DNA of 64,000 bases from Paraburkholderia phenazinium (GCF_900141745.1 NZ_FSRM01000001.1:1178001-1242000); one strand, 5' to 3'. Counted from the stretch's first letter, positions 9,826-19,248 are shown. The notes: generated from the letters alone by a model not told the origin. Numbers and translations: made by a program.

Positions 9826-12261
9826 GTGAGCAATCTGATCATTCGCAAGGTAGCCGTGCTCGGCGCCGGCGTGATGGGCGCGCAGATCGCTGCGCACCTG
9901 ATCAACGCCAAGGTGCCTGTGCTGCTGTTCGACCTGCCCGCCAAGGAAGGCCCGAAGAACGCGATCGCACTGAAAGCGATCGAGAATCTGAAGAAGCTGT
10001 CGCCGGCGCCGTTTGGCGTGAAGGAAGACGCGCAATACATCCAGCCTGCCAACTACGACGACGACATCGAGAAGCTCGCCGAGTGCGATCTCGTGATCGA
10101 AGCAATCGCCGAACGGATGGACTGGAAACACGACCTGTACAAGAAAGTCTCGCCGCATATCGCGTCGAACGCGATTTTCGCGAGCAACACGTCGGGTCTG
10201 TCGATCACCGAACTGTCGCAAGGTTTCTCGGATGAACTGAAGTCGCGCTTCTGCGGCGTGCACTTCTTCAATCCGCCGCGATATATGCATCTAGTCGAGC
10301 TGATTCCGACCGCGGCGACGCGTCCGGAAATTCTCGATCAGCTCGAAACGTTCCTGACGAGCGTGGTTGGCAAGGGCGTCGTGCGTGCGAAAGATACGCC
10401 GAACTTCATCGCCAACCGGGTGGGCATTTTCTCGATCCTCGCGGTCATCACCGAAGCGGCGAAGTTCGGCCTGCGTTTCGACGAAGTGGACGATCTGACG
10501 GGTTCGCGTCTGGGCCGCGCGAAGTCGGCAACGTTCCGCACCGCCGACGTGGTCGGTCTCGACACGATGGCGCACGTCATCAAGACGATGCAGGACAACC
10601 TGAAGGACGACCCGTTCTTCCCGGTCTACGAAACACCGGCCGTGCTCGCCGAACTCGTGAAGAAGGGTGCGCTCGGTCAGAAGACCGGCGGCGGCTTCTA
10701 CAAGAAGGAGGGCAAGGCGATCAAGGTGCTCGATCCGAAGACGGGCGAGTATGTCGACGGCGGCGCGAAGGCCGACGAACTGGTGGGCCGCATCCTCAAG
10801 CGTCCGCCGGCAGAGCGCCTGAAACTGCTGCGTGAATCGCAACATCCGCAGGCGCAGTTCCTGTGGTCGATCTTCCGCGATGTGTTCCATTACATCGGTG
10901 TGCATCTGGAGTCGATCGCCGACAACGCACGTGATGTCGATCTGGCCATCCGTTGGGGTTTCGGCTGGAACGAAGGCCCGTTCGAAGGCTGGCAGACGGC
11001 CGGCTGGAAGCAGGTCGCCGAGTGGGTGCAGGAAGACATCGCCGCAGGCAACGCGCTGTCGAGTGCGCCGCTGCCGTCTTGGGTGCTCGAAGGTCCGGTT
11101 GCCGAGAAGGGCGGCGTGCATACGAACGAAGGTTCGTGGTCGCCGGCTTCGAAGTCTTTCGTGCCGCGTTCTTCCTTGAGCGTCTATGACAAACAGGTGT
11201 TCCGTGCGCCGCTGGTCGGCGAGACCGGTGCCGATCCGAAGACTTACGGCAAGACGCTGTTCGAAACCGATGCGGTTCGCGCATGGGTCGACGATCGTGC
11301 GGGCGAGGACGACGTCCTGATCGTCTCGTTCAAGAGCAAGATGAACACGATTGGACCGTCGGTAATCGATGGCCTCACGCAAGCAATTGAACTGGCCGAA
11401 AAGGAATACAAGGGCCTCGTGGTGTGGCAGCCCACGTCGCTGAAGCTCGGTACGCCGGGCGGTCCGTTCTCGGCAGGCGCGAATCTGGAAGAGGCGCTGC
11501 CTGCGTTCATGACGGGTGGCGCGAAGGGTATCGAGCCGTTCGTGCAGAAGTTCCAGCAAGGCATGCTGCGCGTGAAGTACGCGAACGTGCCGGTGGTTTC
11601 GGCTGTGTCGGGCATCGCGCTCGGCGGCGGTTGCGAACTCGTGCTGCAAAGCGCGAAGCGTGTGGCGCATATCGAGAGCTACATCGGTCTGGTGGAAGTC
11701 GGCGTGGGTCTGGTTCCCGCTGGCGGCGGTCTGAAGGAAGCGGCGCTGCGCGCAGCGGAAGCGGCGACGCAGGCTGGTGCCACCAACGATCTCCTGAAGT
11801 TCGTGCAGAAGTCGTTTGAAAACGCCGCGATGGCGAAGGTCTCGGCCTCCGCGCTCGACGCCCGTGCAATGGGTTATCTGAAGCCGTCCGACACGATCGT
11901 CTTCAACGTGTTTGAGCTGCTCGATGTGGCGAAGAAGGAAGCGCGTGCGCTGGCCGCGGCCGGGTATCGTCCGCCGCTGCGTGTGACGCAGGTGCCGGTC
12001 GCAGGCCGCTCGGCGATTGCGACGATCAAGGCGTCGCTCGTCAATATGCGCGATGGCCGTTTCATTAGCGATCACGATTACCTGATCGCGAGCCGTATCG
12101 CCGAAGCCGTGTGCGGCGGCGATGTCGAAGCGGGCAGCCTGGTGGACGAAGAATGGCTGCTGAAACTCGAGCGCCGTGCGTTCGTCGATCTGCTCGGCAC
12201 GCAGAAGACGCAGGAACGGATCATGGGCATGCTGCAAACCGGCAAGCCGGTGCGTAATTAA
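9826..12261 (+). CDS. Bifunctional 3-hydroxyacyl-CoA dehydrogenase / enoyl-CoA hydratase
   Basis: This 811-residue protein starts at GTG 9826, set by the GGAGGA at 9815-9820. The order of domains is dehydrogenase first (NAD-binding VAVLGAGVMGAQIA at residues ~8-21, then the HFFNPP motif) and crotonase last (FSAGANLEEAL and ALGGGCELVLQ in the final third). This is the reverse of E. coli FadB and matches the FadN-like architecture. It catalyses hydration of enoyl-CoA and oxidation of 3-hydroxyacyl-CoA. The partner thiolase follows. Oligomeric organisation with the thiolase is likely but not shown here. Confidence 0.93.
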   Translation: MSNLIIRKVAVLGAGVMGAQIAAHLINAKVPVLLFDLPAKEGPKNAIALKAIENLKKLSPAPFGVKEDAQYIQPANYDDDIEKLAECDLVIEAIAERMDWKHDLYKKVSPHIASNAIFASNTSGLSITELSQGFSDELKSRFCGVHFFNPPRYMHLVELIPTAATRPEILDQLETFLTSVVGKGVVRAKDTPNFIANRVGIFSILAVITEAAKFGLRFDEVDDLTGSRLGRAKSATFRTADVVGLDTMAHVIKTMQDNLKDDPFFPVYETPAVLAELVKKGALGQKTGGGFYKKEGKAIKVLDPKTGEYVDGGAKADELVGRILKRPPAERLKLLRESQHPQAQFLWSIFRDVFHYIGVHLESIADNARDVDLAIRWGFGWNEGPFEGWQTAGWKQVAEWVQEDIAAGNALSSAPLPSWVLEGPVAEKGGVHTNEGSWSPASKSFVPRSSLSVYDKQVFRAPLVGETGADPKTYGKTLFETDAVRAWVDDRAGEDDVLIVSFKSKMNTIGPSVIDGLTQAIELAEKEYKGLVVWQPTSLKLGTPGGPFSAGANLEEALPAFMTGGAKGIEPFVQKFQQGMLRVKYANVPVVSAVSGIALGGGCELVLQSAKRVAHIESYIGLVEVGVGLVPAGGGLKEAALRAAEAATQAGATNDLLKFVQKSFENAAMAKVSASALDARAMGYLKPSDTIVFNVFELLDVAKKEARALAAAGYRPPLRVTQVPVAGRSAIATIKASLVNMRDGRFISDHDYLIASRIAEAVCGGDVEAGSLVDEEWLLKLERRAFVDLLGTQKTQERIMGMLQTGKPVRN

Positions 12262-12292
12262 CGCGCGACGATCGCCCGCATAAATCGCATGG

Positions 12293-12326
12293 GGCCAGAG
12301 TAAGCGCTAAAGCGCTAACTCTGGCC
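12293..12326 (+). repeat. 16-bp imperfect hairpin upstream of the thiolase gene
   Basis: Arms at 12293-12308 and 12311-12326 pair with a single mismatch around a 2-base loop. It ends 18 bases before the thiolase ATG at 12345, just upstream of its AGGAG site. There is no T tract. It may protect a processed mRNA end or set relative expression of the two subunit genes. Confidence 0.65.
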
Positions 12327-12344
12327 GACATAGGAGCTCTTCAA

Positions 12345-13544
12345 ATGACAAAGCAATTGCAAGACGCATACATCGTCGCCGCGAGCCGCACGCCGATCGG
12401 CAAGGCGCCGCGCGGGATGTTCAAGAACACGCGCCCCGACGAACTGCTGGTGCACGCGATCAAAGCGGCCGTGGCGCAGGTGCCCGGTCTCGATACCAAG
12501 GTGATCGAAGACGCCATCATCGGCTGCGCAATTCCAGAAGCGGAACAAGGGCTGAACGTGGCGCGCATGGGTGCACTGCTTGCCGGTCTGCCGAATACGG
12601 TGGGCGGCGTCACGGTGAACCGTTTCTGCGCGTCGGGTCTGACGGCGCTGGCGATGGCCGCCGACCGCATCCGCGTCGGCGAATCCGACGCGATGATCGC
12701 CGGCGGCTGCGAATCGATGAGCATGGTGCCGATGATGGGCAACAAGCCGTCGATGTCGCCGCACATCTTCGATCGCAGCGAAGACTTCGGCATCGCCTAC
12801 GGCATGGGCCTGACCGCCGAGAAGGTCGCCGAGCGCTGGAAGATCAGCCGCGAAGCGCAAGACCAGTTCTCGGTCGAATCGCATCGCCGCGCCATCGCCG
12901 CGCAGCAGGCCGGCGAGTTCAACGACGAAATCGCCGCCTACACGATCACCGAGCGTTTCCCCGATCTCGCCACCGGCGAAGTGAAGGTGAAGACGCGCGA
13001 AGTCGCGCTCGACGAAGGTCCGCGCGCGGACACGTCGCTGGAAGGTCTGGCCAAGCTGCGTACTGTCTTCGCCAACAAGGGTTCGGTGACGGCCGGCAAC
13101 AGCTCGCAGACCTCGGATGGCGCGGGCGCGCTGATCGTGGTGTCGGAGAAGATGTTGAAGGAGTTCAACCTGACGCCGCTCGCGCGTTTCGTCAGCTTCG
13201 CCGTGCGCGGCGTGCCGCCGGAAATCATGGGCATCGGTCCGAAGGAAGCGATTCCGGCTGCGCTGAAGGCCGCGGGTCTGAAGATCGAAGACCTGGACTG
13301 GATCGAGCTGAACGAAGCGTTCGCCGCGCAGTCGCTGGCGGTGATCCAGGACCTCGGTCTCGATCCGTCGAAGATCAACCCGCTTGGCGGCGCGATTGCA
13401 CTGGGCCATCCGCTCGGCGCGACGGGCGCGATTCGTGCGTCGACAGTGGTGCACGGCCTGCGCCGTCGCAACTACAAGTACGGCATGGTCACGATGTGCG
13501 TCGGCACAGGGATGGGCGCAGCGGGCATCATTGAGCGTCTGTAA
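12345..13544 (+). CDS. fadA: Acetyl-CoA C-acyltransferase (3-ketoacyl-CoA thiolase)
   Basis: The 399-residue enzyme performs thiolytic cleavage, the last step of a beta-oxidation round. The acylated catalytic cysteine is in VNRFCASGLTALAMAA, the histidine in GHPLGATGA, and the second catalytic cysteine in MVTMCVGTGMGAA near the C terminus. The start ATG is preceded by AGGAG at 12332-12336. It is the third enzyme gene of the cluster, and a terminator follows. It could also serve other degradative pathways, but its pairing with the adjacent multifunctional protein supports a FadA role. Confidence 0.92.
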   Translation: MTKQLQDAYIVAASRTPIGKAPRGMFKNTRPDELLVHAIKAAVAQVPGLDTKVIEDAIIGCAIPEAEQGLNVARMGALLAGLPNTVGGVTVNRFCASGLTALAMAADRIRVGESDAMIAGGCESMSMVPMMGNKPSMSPHIFDRSEDFGIAYGMGLTAEKVAERWKISREAQDQFSVESHRRAIAAQQAGEFNDEIAAYTITERFPDLATGEVKVKTREVALDEGPRADTSLEGLAKLRTVFANKGSVTAGNSSQTSDGAGALIVVSEKMLKEFNLTPLARFVSFAVRGVPPEIMGIGPKEAIPAALKAAGLKIEDLDWIELNEAFAAQSLAVIQDLGLDPSKINPLGGAIALGHPLGATGAIRASTVVHGLRRRNYKYGMVTMCVGTGMGAAGIIERL

Positions 13545-13576
13545 TCGTGTACGCACAGGTCCTTTGAAGACCTCAG

Positions 13577-13614
13577 AACGGTTCGTAAGCCCTGAGGCCT
13601 GCGAACCGTTTTTT
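13577..13614 (+). terminator. Rho-independent terminator after the thiolase gene
   Basis: A 9-bp stem (AACGGTTCG with CGAACCGTT) encloses a 16-base loop that itself contains part of a nested CCTCA/TGAGG pairing, and six Ts follow. Confidence 0.85.
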
Positions 13615-13694
13615 CATTCAGCCGCATCACAGCCGCATTACCGCCTCGACAGGCAGTGTTGCGCAGCACTGAGCGGGACTAACAGGAGATGACG

Positions 13695-14459
13695 ATGGAC
13701 ATTCTGGTCGAGCGCGCCAACGGCGTGCTGACGATTGCCTTCAACCGGCCGGACAAGAAGAACGCGATTACGGCCGCCATGTACCAGACGATGGCCGACG
13801 CGCTGGTCGAAGCGCAGGGCGACACGTCCGTGCGGGCGATCCTGTTTCGCGGCAGCGTCGGCATTTTCAGCGCCGGCAACGATCTGGAAGATTTCATGAA
13901 GACGCCGCCGATGGGCGAAAGCGCGCCGGTGTTCCAGTTCCTGCGCGCGATCAGCTCGGCGGAGAAACCGGTGGTGGCGTCGGTGGCGGGCCCGGCGGTG
14001 GGGATCGGCACGACCCTGTTGCTGCATTGCGACCTGGTGTATGCCGCCGATACAGCGACGTTTTCGCTGCCGTTTGCGCAACTTGGGCTGTGCCCGGAAG
14101 CGGCTTCGAGCCTGCTGTTGCAGCGCGTCGCCGGCTATCAGGCCGCAGCGGAAAAGCTGCTGCTGGGTGAAGCGTTCGACGCGCGCGAAGCTCAACAGAT
14201 GGGCTTCGTGAACCGCCTGCTACCGGCCGCGGAAGTCGATGCATTCGCGCTCGAACAAGCGGTCAAGCTGGCGGCACTGCCGGCTTCGTCGTTGCGTGTG
14301 ACGAAGTCGCTGATGAAGCGAGCGAGCCACCACGAACTGCAAACGCAGATGTCCGATGAAGCCGTGCACTTCGGCAAGATGCTGCTCGCGCCGGAAGCGC
14401 GCGAGGCGTTCAAGGCGTTCTTCGAAAAGCGCAAGCCGGATTTCCGGCAGTTCGACTGA
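13695..14459 (+). CDS. Enoyl-CoA hydratase/isomerase family protein
   Basis: The start at 13695 was chosen because AGGAG at 13684-13688 has six-base spacing to it; the ATG at 13689 touches the same site and is too close. The resulting 254-residue crotonase-fold protein shows AFNRPDKKNAIT at the N terminus, the oxyanion-hole region FSAGNDLEDFM, and AGPAVGIGTTLLLHCDLVYA-like second-hole residues. It likely hydrates or isomerises enoyl-CoA. It lies behind a terminator, so it probably has partly separate expression from the thiolase operon. Substrate specificity is unknown. Confidence 0.88.
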   Translation: MDILVERANGVLTIAFNRPDKKNAITAAMYQTMADALVEAQGDTSVRAILFRGSVGIFSAGNDLEDFMKTPPMGESAPVFQFLRAISSAEKPVVASVAGPAVGIGTTLLLHCDLVYAADTATFSLPFAQLGLCPEAASSLLLQRVAGYQAAAEKLLLGEAFDAREAQQMGFVNRLLPAAEVDAFALEQAVKLAALPASSLRVTKSLMKRASHHELQTQMSDEAVHFGKMLLAPEAREAFKAFFEKRKPDFRQFD

Positions 14460-14463
14460 GCAG

Positions 14464-14498
14464 CAACAGGCAACAGGCAACAGGCAACAGGCAACGGG
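14464..14498. repeat. Tandem CAACAGG heptamer array
   Basis: Four perfect copies of CAACAGG are followed by one variant copy (CAACGGG). The array lies in the 40-base gap between the convergent enoyl-CoA hydratase and fdhD genes, ending two bases before the fdhD stop. A short-unit repeat of this kind may vary in copy number between strains. Confidence 0.9.
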
Positions 14499-14499
14499 C

Positions 14500-15330
14500 T
14501 TACGTCGGCGCAAGCGTGTCGTAGTCGACGTAACCGGCCTCGCGGCAAAAGCTCACCAGCCGTACGCCGGCCTGGCGTGCAATCGCAATCGCCAGCGACG
14601 AGGGCGCCGAGATGGTCGCCAGCATCGGCACGTCGACGCGTGCTGCCTTGCGCACCAGTTCATAGCTCGCACGGCTCGACAGGAAAACAAAGCCTTCCTT
14701 GGTATCCGCCCGGTCGAGCACCAGCTGCCCGATCAGCTTATCCAGGGCGTTATGACGGCCTACATCCTCGAATGCGAGGCTGATGGCGCCTTCCGCGTCG
14801 CACCATGCCGCGGCGTGCAGGCCGCCCGTCAGTTTGGTCAGGGCCTGATGCGCAGGCAGCTCACGTGCAGCGCGGGCAATCGCATCCGGTGCGAGCCGCT
14901 GCAGAAAACCGGTGTCAGGCACGCGCTCCGGCTTCAGATCCAGCAGATCGATGCTTTCGATCCCGCACACGCCGCAGCCAGTCCGGCCCGCGAGCGCGCG
15001 GCGCTTTTCCTTCAGCTCGACGAAGGCCTGTTGCACGACCTGCAATTGCACTTCGGCATGCGGCATTTCGCCGTCATGCAGCTCTACCTCGATGTCCTGG
15101 ATATCGCTGCCGCGCTCCACGATCCCTTCCGAAATCGCAAAACCGACCGCGAACGCCTCCAGATCGCGCGGCGTGCACATCATTACCGCATGCGAAATGC
15201 CATTGAAGACGAGCGCCACCGGCCACTCCTGACCGACGTGGTCAATGACCGTTTCCACCGCGCCGCCGCGGTGGCGGCGCACCTGGCGCTCGACAGCGCC
15301 CGGTTGATCCGCCGTTTCAAGTTCGTTCAA
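14500..15330 (-). CDS. fdhD: FdhD, formate dehydrogenase sulfurtransferase
   Basis: The 276-residue protein matches FdhD, which passes sulfur from IscS to the molybdenum/tungsten bis-MGD cofactor of formate dehydrogenase in the cytoplasm. The catalytic CxxC loop is visible as GRTGCGVCGIES. Other family segments are FVFLSSRASYELV and FEDVGRHNALDKLIG. No formate dehydrogenase subunits are in the window. The gene is divergent from a nitrate-reductase-associated protein gene, which fits a shared link to molybdoenzyme maturation. Convergent to the enoyl-CoA hydratase gene. Confidence 0.95.
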   Translation of the reverse strand: MNELETADQPGAVERQVRRHRGGAVETVIDHVGQEWPVALVFNGISHAVMMCTPRDLEAFAVGFAISEGIVERGSDIQDIEVELHDGEMPHAEVQLQVVQQAFVELKEKRRALAGRTGCGVCGIESIDLLDLKPERVPDTGFLQRLAPDAIARAARELPAHQALTKLTGGLHAAAWCDAEGAISLAFEDVGRHNALDKLIGQLVLDRADTKEGFVFLSSRASYELVRKAARVDVPMLATISAPSSLAIAIARQAGVRLVSFCREAGYVDYDTLAPT

Positions 15331-15415
15331 AACCCTGACTCCTAGACCGATGCGGCGCGCGGGGAAGTGTCCCCTGGCCCAGCCTGGCCGGGCCGCCGCC
15401 GCACGAATAAGGTTC

Positions 15416-15421
15416 TAAAAT
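15416..15421 (+). promoter_or_regulatory. Probable -10 box for the nitrate-reductase-associated gene
   Basis: TAAAAT lies 50 bases upstream of the ATG at 15471, in the 140-base gap divergent from fdhD. The -35 region is weak. Confidence 0.35.
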
Positions 15422-15470
15422 ACCTCAAGCGGGCGTTGTGCGTTGGCCCGCCACCAAAGAGGACACTGTC

Positions 15471-15947
15471 ATGGGACTCAACGAGGCGCCGCTCCTGTTC
15501 AACTTCGAAGTCGAGTCTTCGGAAGATCTGACCTACATCCCGATGGCGGTGCGCTTCAATCTCGACCGCTTCGGGCTGCGCATCTCGCTCGCGCAGTGGC
15601 AGATGCTGCCACACGAAGACCGCAAGCTGCTCGCGCGTTTTCCGGTCGAAGAGGACGCCAGCATCGAGCCGAACTTCGATCATGCGCTGTTCGAAATGCT
15701 GCGCACGCACGCCAACGTCGAGCCGGAGTGGTTCACCCCCGAGGATGCCCCCGCCTGGCGTCGGACCAACGCCGTGCCGGAGGGCGTGATGCACCAGGTG
15801 GCACTCGCCAGCCTGCACGCCCCGAGCACCGACCAGTGGGCCACGCTCGAGCCGTTCAAACGCTACGTGCTTACCAAGCTGTCGCGCAAACCCGAAGCGA
15901 ACCACGACTTTGTACCCGCCATGAAAGAGTTTGGTCTGGCCGGCTAG
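15471..15947 (+). CDS. Nitrate reductase-associated protein family
   Basis: The start at 15471 follows AAGAGGAC in the leader; the longer open frame has no additional homology. The 158-residue protein matches the small conserved family called nitrate reductase-associated protein (NLDRFGLRISLAQWQMLP and WFTPEDAPAWRRTNAVP regions). Its molecular role is unknown; in other genomes it sits near nitrate assimilation or molybdenum-cofactor genes. Here it is divergent from fdhD, which supports a molybdoenzyme context. No metal-binding or enzyme motif is obvious. Confidence 0.7.
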   Translation: MGLNEAPLLFNFEVESSEDLTYIPMAVRFNLDRFGLRISLAQWQMLPHEDRKLLARFPVEEDASIEPNFDHALFEMLRTHANVEPEWFTPEDAPAWRRTNAVPEGVMHQVALASLHAPSTDQWATLEPFKRYVLTKLSRKPEANHDFVPAMKEFGLAG

Positions 15948-16130
15948 TCGTCCCCATCCCGCAAATATTTTTGCATCGCACCCTCAAACTGTTCCGATTC
16001 GTTGCCGTTATCCAAGGGTTGGCGCGTAAAAAGACCCCGCAGAGGCAAGAACAAGCACGTGCTGCATATGCATTCATGCGCACGGACCTCAGCGCACTCC
16101 CGCCTGCAGAACGAATAACGTTCGGAACCC

Positions 16131-19100
16131 ATGACTCCTTTCCTATCGAGGCGGTTACTGATCAATCTGGCAGTCGTCGCCGCAGCGGTCGGCGCGAACG
16201 CGTTTGTCGCCTACACGCAGATCTGCGGCCAGCGCGATGCCGACGTGCGCTCGCTCCGCTCGACTGACATCCGCCAGAATCTCGACGCTTATCGCTCGGC
16301 GCTCGATGACGGCCTCGCGACGCTGGGCCGCTTCGAGGCGACCGGGCGGCCCGGACCGGCCGATGCGGCGTCGGTGATGTCGGCTTCGCTCGCCGGGCTC
16401 GAGCACAGGCTCGCGGCGGAACTCGCCGACGAACCGGCCATGGCCGCCACACTGGGCAAGCTGAGTAGCGAGAGCCGGACACTGCAGCAGGAAATCGCGG
16501 CCGCGCTGGCGCTGGCTCAGGCGAGCGGCCCGGACGAATCGCGAGCATGGGCGGCGTCGGCCTACACGCAGCTCGGCATGGAACTGGATCACGTGGAAAC
16601 GGCGCTGGCAGCGTTGCGGCAGCAGGAAAACCGCGCCTTGCAGGTGTCGCTGGCGGAATCGCACCGGCGTACGCAGCACGCGATGCTGCTGCTGATCGTC
16701 ACAATGCTGGCCGGTTGCTCGCTCCTGATCTTCACGTTCGGCGCACGTGAAAGCGCGGCGCGTGAGCGGCTGCGGATGGCCAAGGCGCTGTACCGCAACG
16801 ACGAACGTTTTCGCGGCCTGTTCGACACCCATCCCGTGCCGATGTATATCTTCGATCGCGAGACGCTGCGTTTTCTCGCGGTCAACGCGGCAGCCGTCCA
16901 GCAATACGGCTATTCGGAGAGCGAATTCCTTGCAATGACGGTCCGCGCGATCCGTCCGAACGGCGAGATCGGCCGCCTCGAGTCGCATCTGCTGCGCAGC
17001 GACGATGGCCCCAACCAGGGCCGCACGATGGCCGGTGTCTGGCATCACCGGCGCAAGGACGGCTCGACGATCAGCGCCGACATCTCGTATCACTCGCTGA
17101 CCTACATGGGCCGCCCCGCGATCTTCGTGCTGGCCGATGACGTCACCGAGCAGATCAATGCCGAAGCCGAGGCACAGCGCTCGAACCAGATGCTCGAAAC
17201 GGTGATCGACAATATTCCTCAGCGGATTTTCTGGAAGGATCAGCAATCGCGTTATCTGGGCTGCAACATGGCGTTTGCTCGCGATGCCGGGCTGGCGTAT
17301 CCGGAGCAGGTGGTGGGCAAGACCGATCACGATCTGCCCTGGCGCGCGCTGGCCGATCAGGTGCAGGCGCACGACGTCGAAGTGATCACCACCGGCGTGC
17401 CAAAGATGAACTTCGAGGCCGACCTGGTGATCGACGGCGTGCATCGCACCACAGTGACGAGCAAGCTGCCGTTCACCGATAGCGACGGCCGTGTGATCGG
17501 CGTGCTCGGTTCTTACACCGATATCACCGAGCGCAAGCGCGCCGATCTGGCGCTGCGTCTGCAAAGCCGCGCGCTCGATGCCAGCGTCAACGCGATTCTG
17601 ATCACCGGGCCGACCGAGACGGGCAATCTGATCGAATACGTGAATCCGGCGTTCAAGCGCATCACCGGCTACGATCCGGCCGAGGTGATCGGCCAGGACT
17701 GCCGCCTGCTGCAACGCGACGACCGGGATCAGGAAGGGATTTCGGCGATCCGCCAGTCGCTTGCCGCCAATCGCGAAGTGAGCGCGGTGCTGCGCAATTA
17801 CCGCAAGGACGGCGCGCTGTTCTGGAACCAGCTGTTTATCGCGCCGGTGCCGAATCCGGATGGCGAGACCACGCATCACATCGGCGTCATCAACGACGTC
17901 ACCGACCTGATGCGCTATCAGGAGCAGCTCGAATACCAGGCGAACTACGACAGCCTGACCCGGCTGCCCAACCGCAATCTGCTGCGCGACCGTCTGCAGC
18001 ACGCGCTGATCGTCGCCCGACGCCACCACAAGGGTGTCGCAGTCGTGTTTATCGATCTGGACGGCTTCAAGAACGTCAATGACAGCCTCGGACACAGCGT
18101 CGGCGACCGGCTATTGGGCGTCGTCGCCGAGCGCCTGGCGCGCTGCGCCCGCGCGAGCGACACGGTGGCACGGCATGGCGGCGACGAATTCGTGATCGTG
18201 ATGACCGACACCGTCGACGAGCAGTCGCTGATTGCGTGGATGGAGCGCGTGCGCGCGTCGATCTCCGAGCCGGTGTGGCTCGACGGCACCGAGCTGTACG
18301 TGGGCTGCAGCATGGGCGCGAGCCTGTTCCCGCAGGACGGCGACGACACCGAAACCCTGATGAAGAAGGCCGACCTCGCGATGTATCGCGCGAAGGACAT
18401 GGGCCGTAACAACTTCCAGTTCTACCAGCCGGAGATGAATGTGAGCGCCGGCGCGCGGCTGAGTCTCGAACGACGTCTGCGGCGCGCCTTGCGCGATAAC
18501 GAGTTCCTGCTGCACTACCAGCCGCAGGTGGATATCGTGACCGGACAGATCGTGGGCATGGAGGCGCTGGTGCGCTGGCGCGACCCGGAGGTGGGGCTGA
18601 TCCCGCCGTCGTCGTTCATTCCGGTGGCGGAGGAGTGCGGACTGATCGGGCCGTTGTCCGAGTGGGTGATGCGCGAAGCGTGCCGCCAGAACAAGGCCTG
18701 GCAGGACGAGGGCTTGCCGCCGGCGCGCGTCTCGGTGAACCTCTCGGCGCGGCAATTCCAGCACCACGACATCGCCAAGGTGGTCACGCAGATCCTCGCG
18801 GAGACTGGACTCGAGCCGCAATACCTCGAACTTGAGCTCACCGAAAGCACCATCATGCGCAACGCCGAAGAAGCGGTGTTGATGCTCAACTCGCTGCACG
18901 CGCTGGGCATTGGGCTCGCCATCGACGACTTCGGCACCGGCTATTCAAGCCTTAGCTATCTGAAGCGCTTTCCGGTGGACCGCCTGAAGATCGACCGCTC
19001 GTTTGTGTCGGACATCGGCACGTCGGGCGACGACGAGACGATTACGTCGGCCATCATCGCGCTCGCGCATTCGCTGAACCTGCAGGTGATCGCCGAAGGC

Positions 19101-19238
19101 GTGGAGACGTCGGAGCAACTCGATTTTCTCAAAGAGCGCGCCTGCGACGAAATGCAGGGCTACTTCTTCTCGAGACCGATGCCGACCGACGCGATTCCTG
19201 CCTTGCTGCAGGCTGGGGCGGCGGCGATGGTGGCGTAG
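16131..19238 (+). CDS. Membrane-anchored PAS-PAS-LOV-like-GGDEF-EAL signalling protein
   Basis: The 1035-residue protein has a transmembrane helix at residues ~9-29, a periplasmic helical sensor region to ~187, and a second transmembrane helix at ~188-207. Three PAS-type domains follow: ~225-340, ~350-470 and ~480-600. The third looks like a LOV domain with Cys524 in GQDCRLLQ. An intact GGDEF motif is at residues 683-687 (cyclic-di-GMP synthesis) and an intact EAL motif at 811-813, with DDFGTGYSSLSYLKRFP further on (cyclic-di-GMP hydrolysis). Both output domains look catalytically competent, so net activity cannot be predicted. It is a single-gene unit. Confidence 0.93.
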   Translation: MTPFLSRRLLINLAVVAAAVGANAFVAYTQICGQRDADVRSLRSTDIRQNLDAYRSALDDGLATLGRFEATGRPGPADAASVMSASLAGLEHRLAAELADEPAMAATLGKLSSESRTLQQEIAAALALAQASGPDESRAWAASAYTQLGMELDHVETALAALRQQENRALQVSLAESHRRTQHAMLLLIVTMLAGCSLLIFTFGARESAARERLRMAKALYRNDERFRGLFDTHPVPMYIFDRETLRFLAVNAAAVQQYGYSESEFLAMTVRAIRPNGEIGRLESHLLRSDDGPNQGRTMAGVWHHRRKDGSTISADISYHSLTYMGRPAIFVLADDVTEQINAEAEAQRSNQMLETVIDNIPQRIFWKDQQSRYLGCNMAFARDAGLAYPEQVVGKTDHDLPWRALADQVQAHDVEVITTGVPKMNFEADLVIDGVHRTTVTSKLPFTDSDGRVIGVLGSYTDITERKRADLALRLQSRALDASVNAILITGPTETGNLIEYVNPAFKRITGYDPAEVIGQDCRLLQRDDRDQEGISAIRQSLAANREVSAVLRNYRKDGALFWNQLFIAPVPNPDGETTHHIGVINDVTDLMRYQEQLEYQANYDSLTRLPNRNLLRDRLQHALIVARRHHKGVAVVFIDLDGFKNVNDSLGHSVGDRLLGVVAERLARCARASDTVARHGGDEFVIVMTDTVDEQSLIAWMERVRASISEPVWLDGTELYVGCSMGASLFPQDGDDTETLMKKADLAMYRAKDMGRNNFQFYQPEMNVSAGARLSLERRLRRALRDNEFLLHYQPQVDIVTGQIVGMEALVRWRDPEVGLIPPSSFIPVAEECGLIGPLSEWVMREACRQNKAWQDEGLPPARVSVNLSARQFQHHDIAKVVTQILAETGLEPQYLELELTESTIMRNAEEAVLMLNSLHALGIGLAIDDFGTGYSSLSYLKRFPVDRLKIDRSFVSDIGTSGDDETITSAIIALAHSLNLQVIAEGVETSEQLDFLKERACDEMQGYFFSRPMPTDAIPALLQAGAAAMVA

Positions 19239-19248
19239 CGGTAAAAAT

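Noticed and set aside
10291..12237. A 648-codon minus-strand frame opposite the bifunctional hydratase/dehydrogenase gene
   Set aside because: It is antisense to a firmly identified gene and has the same low-information composition as other shadows.
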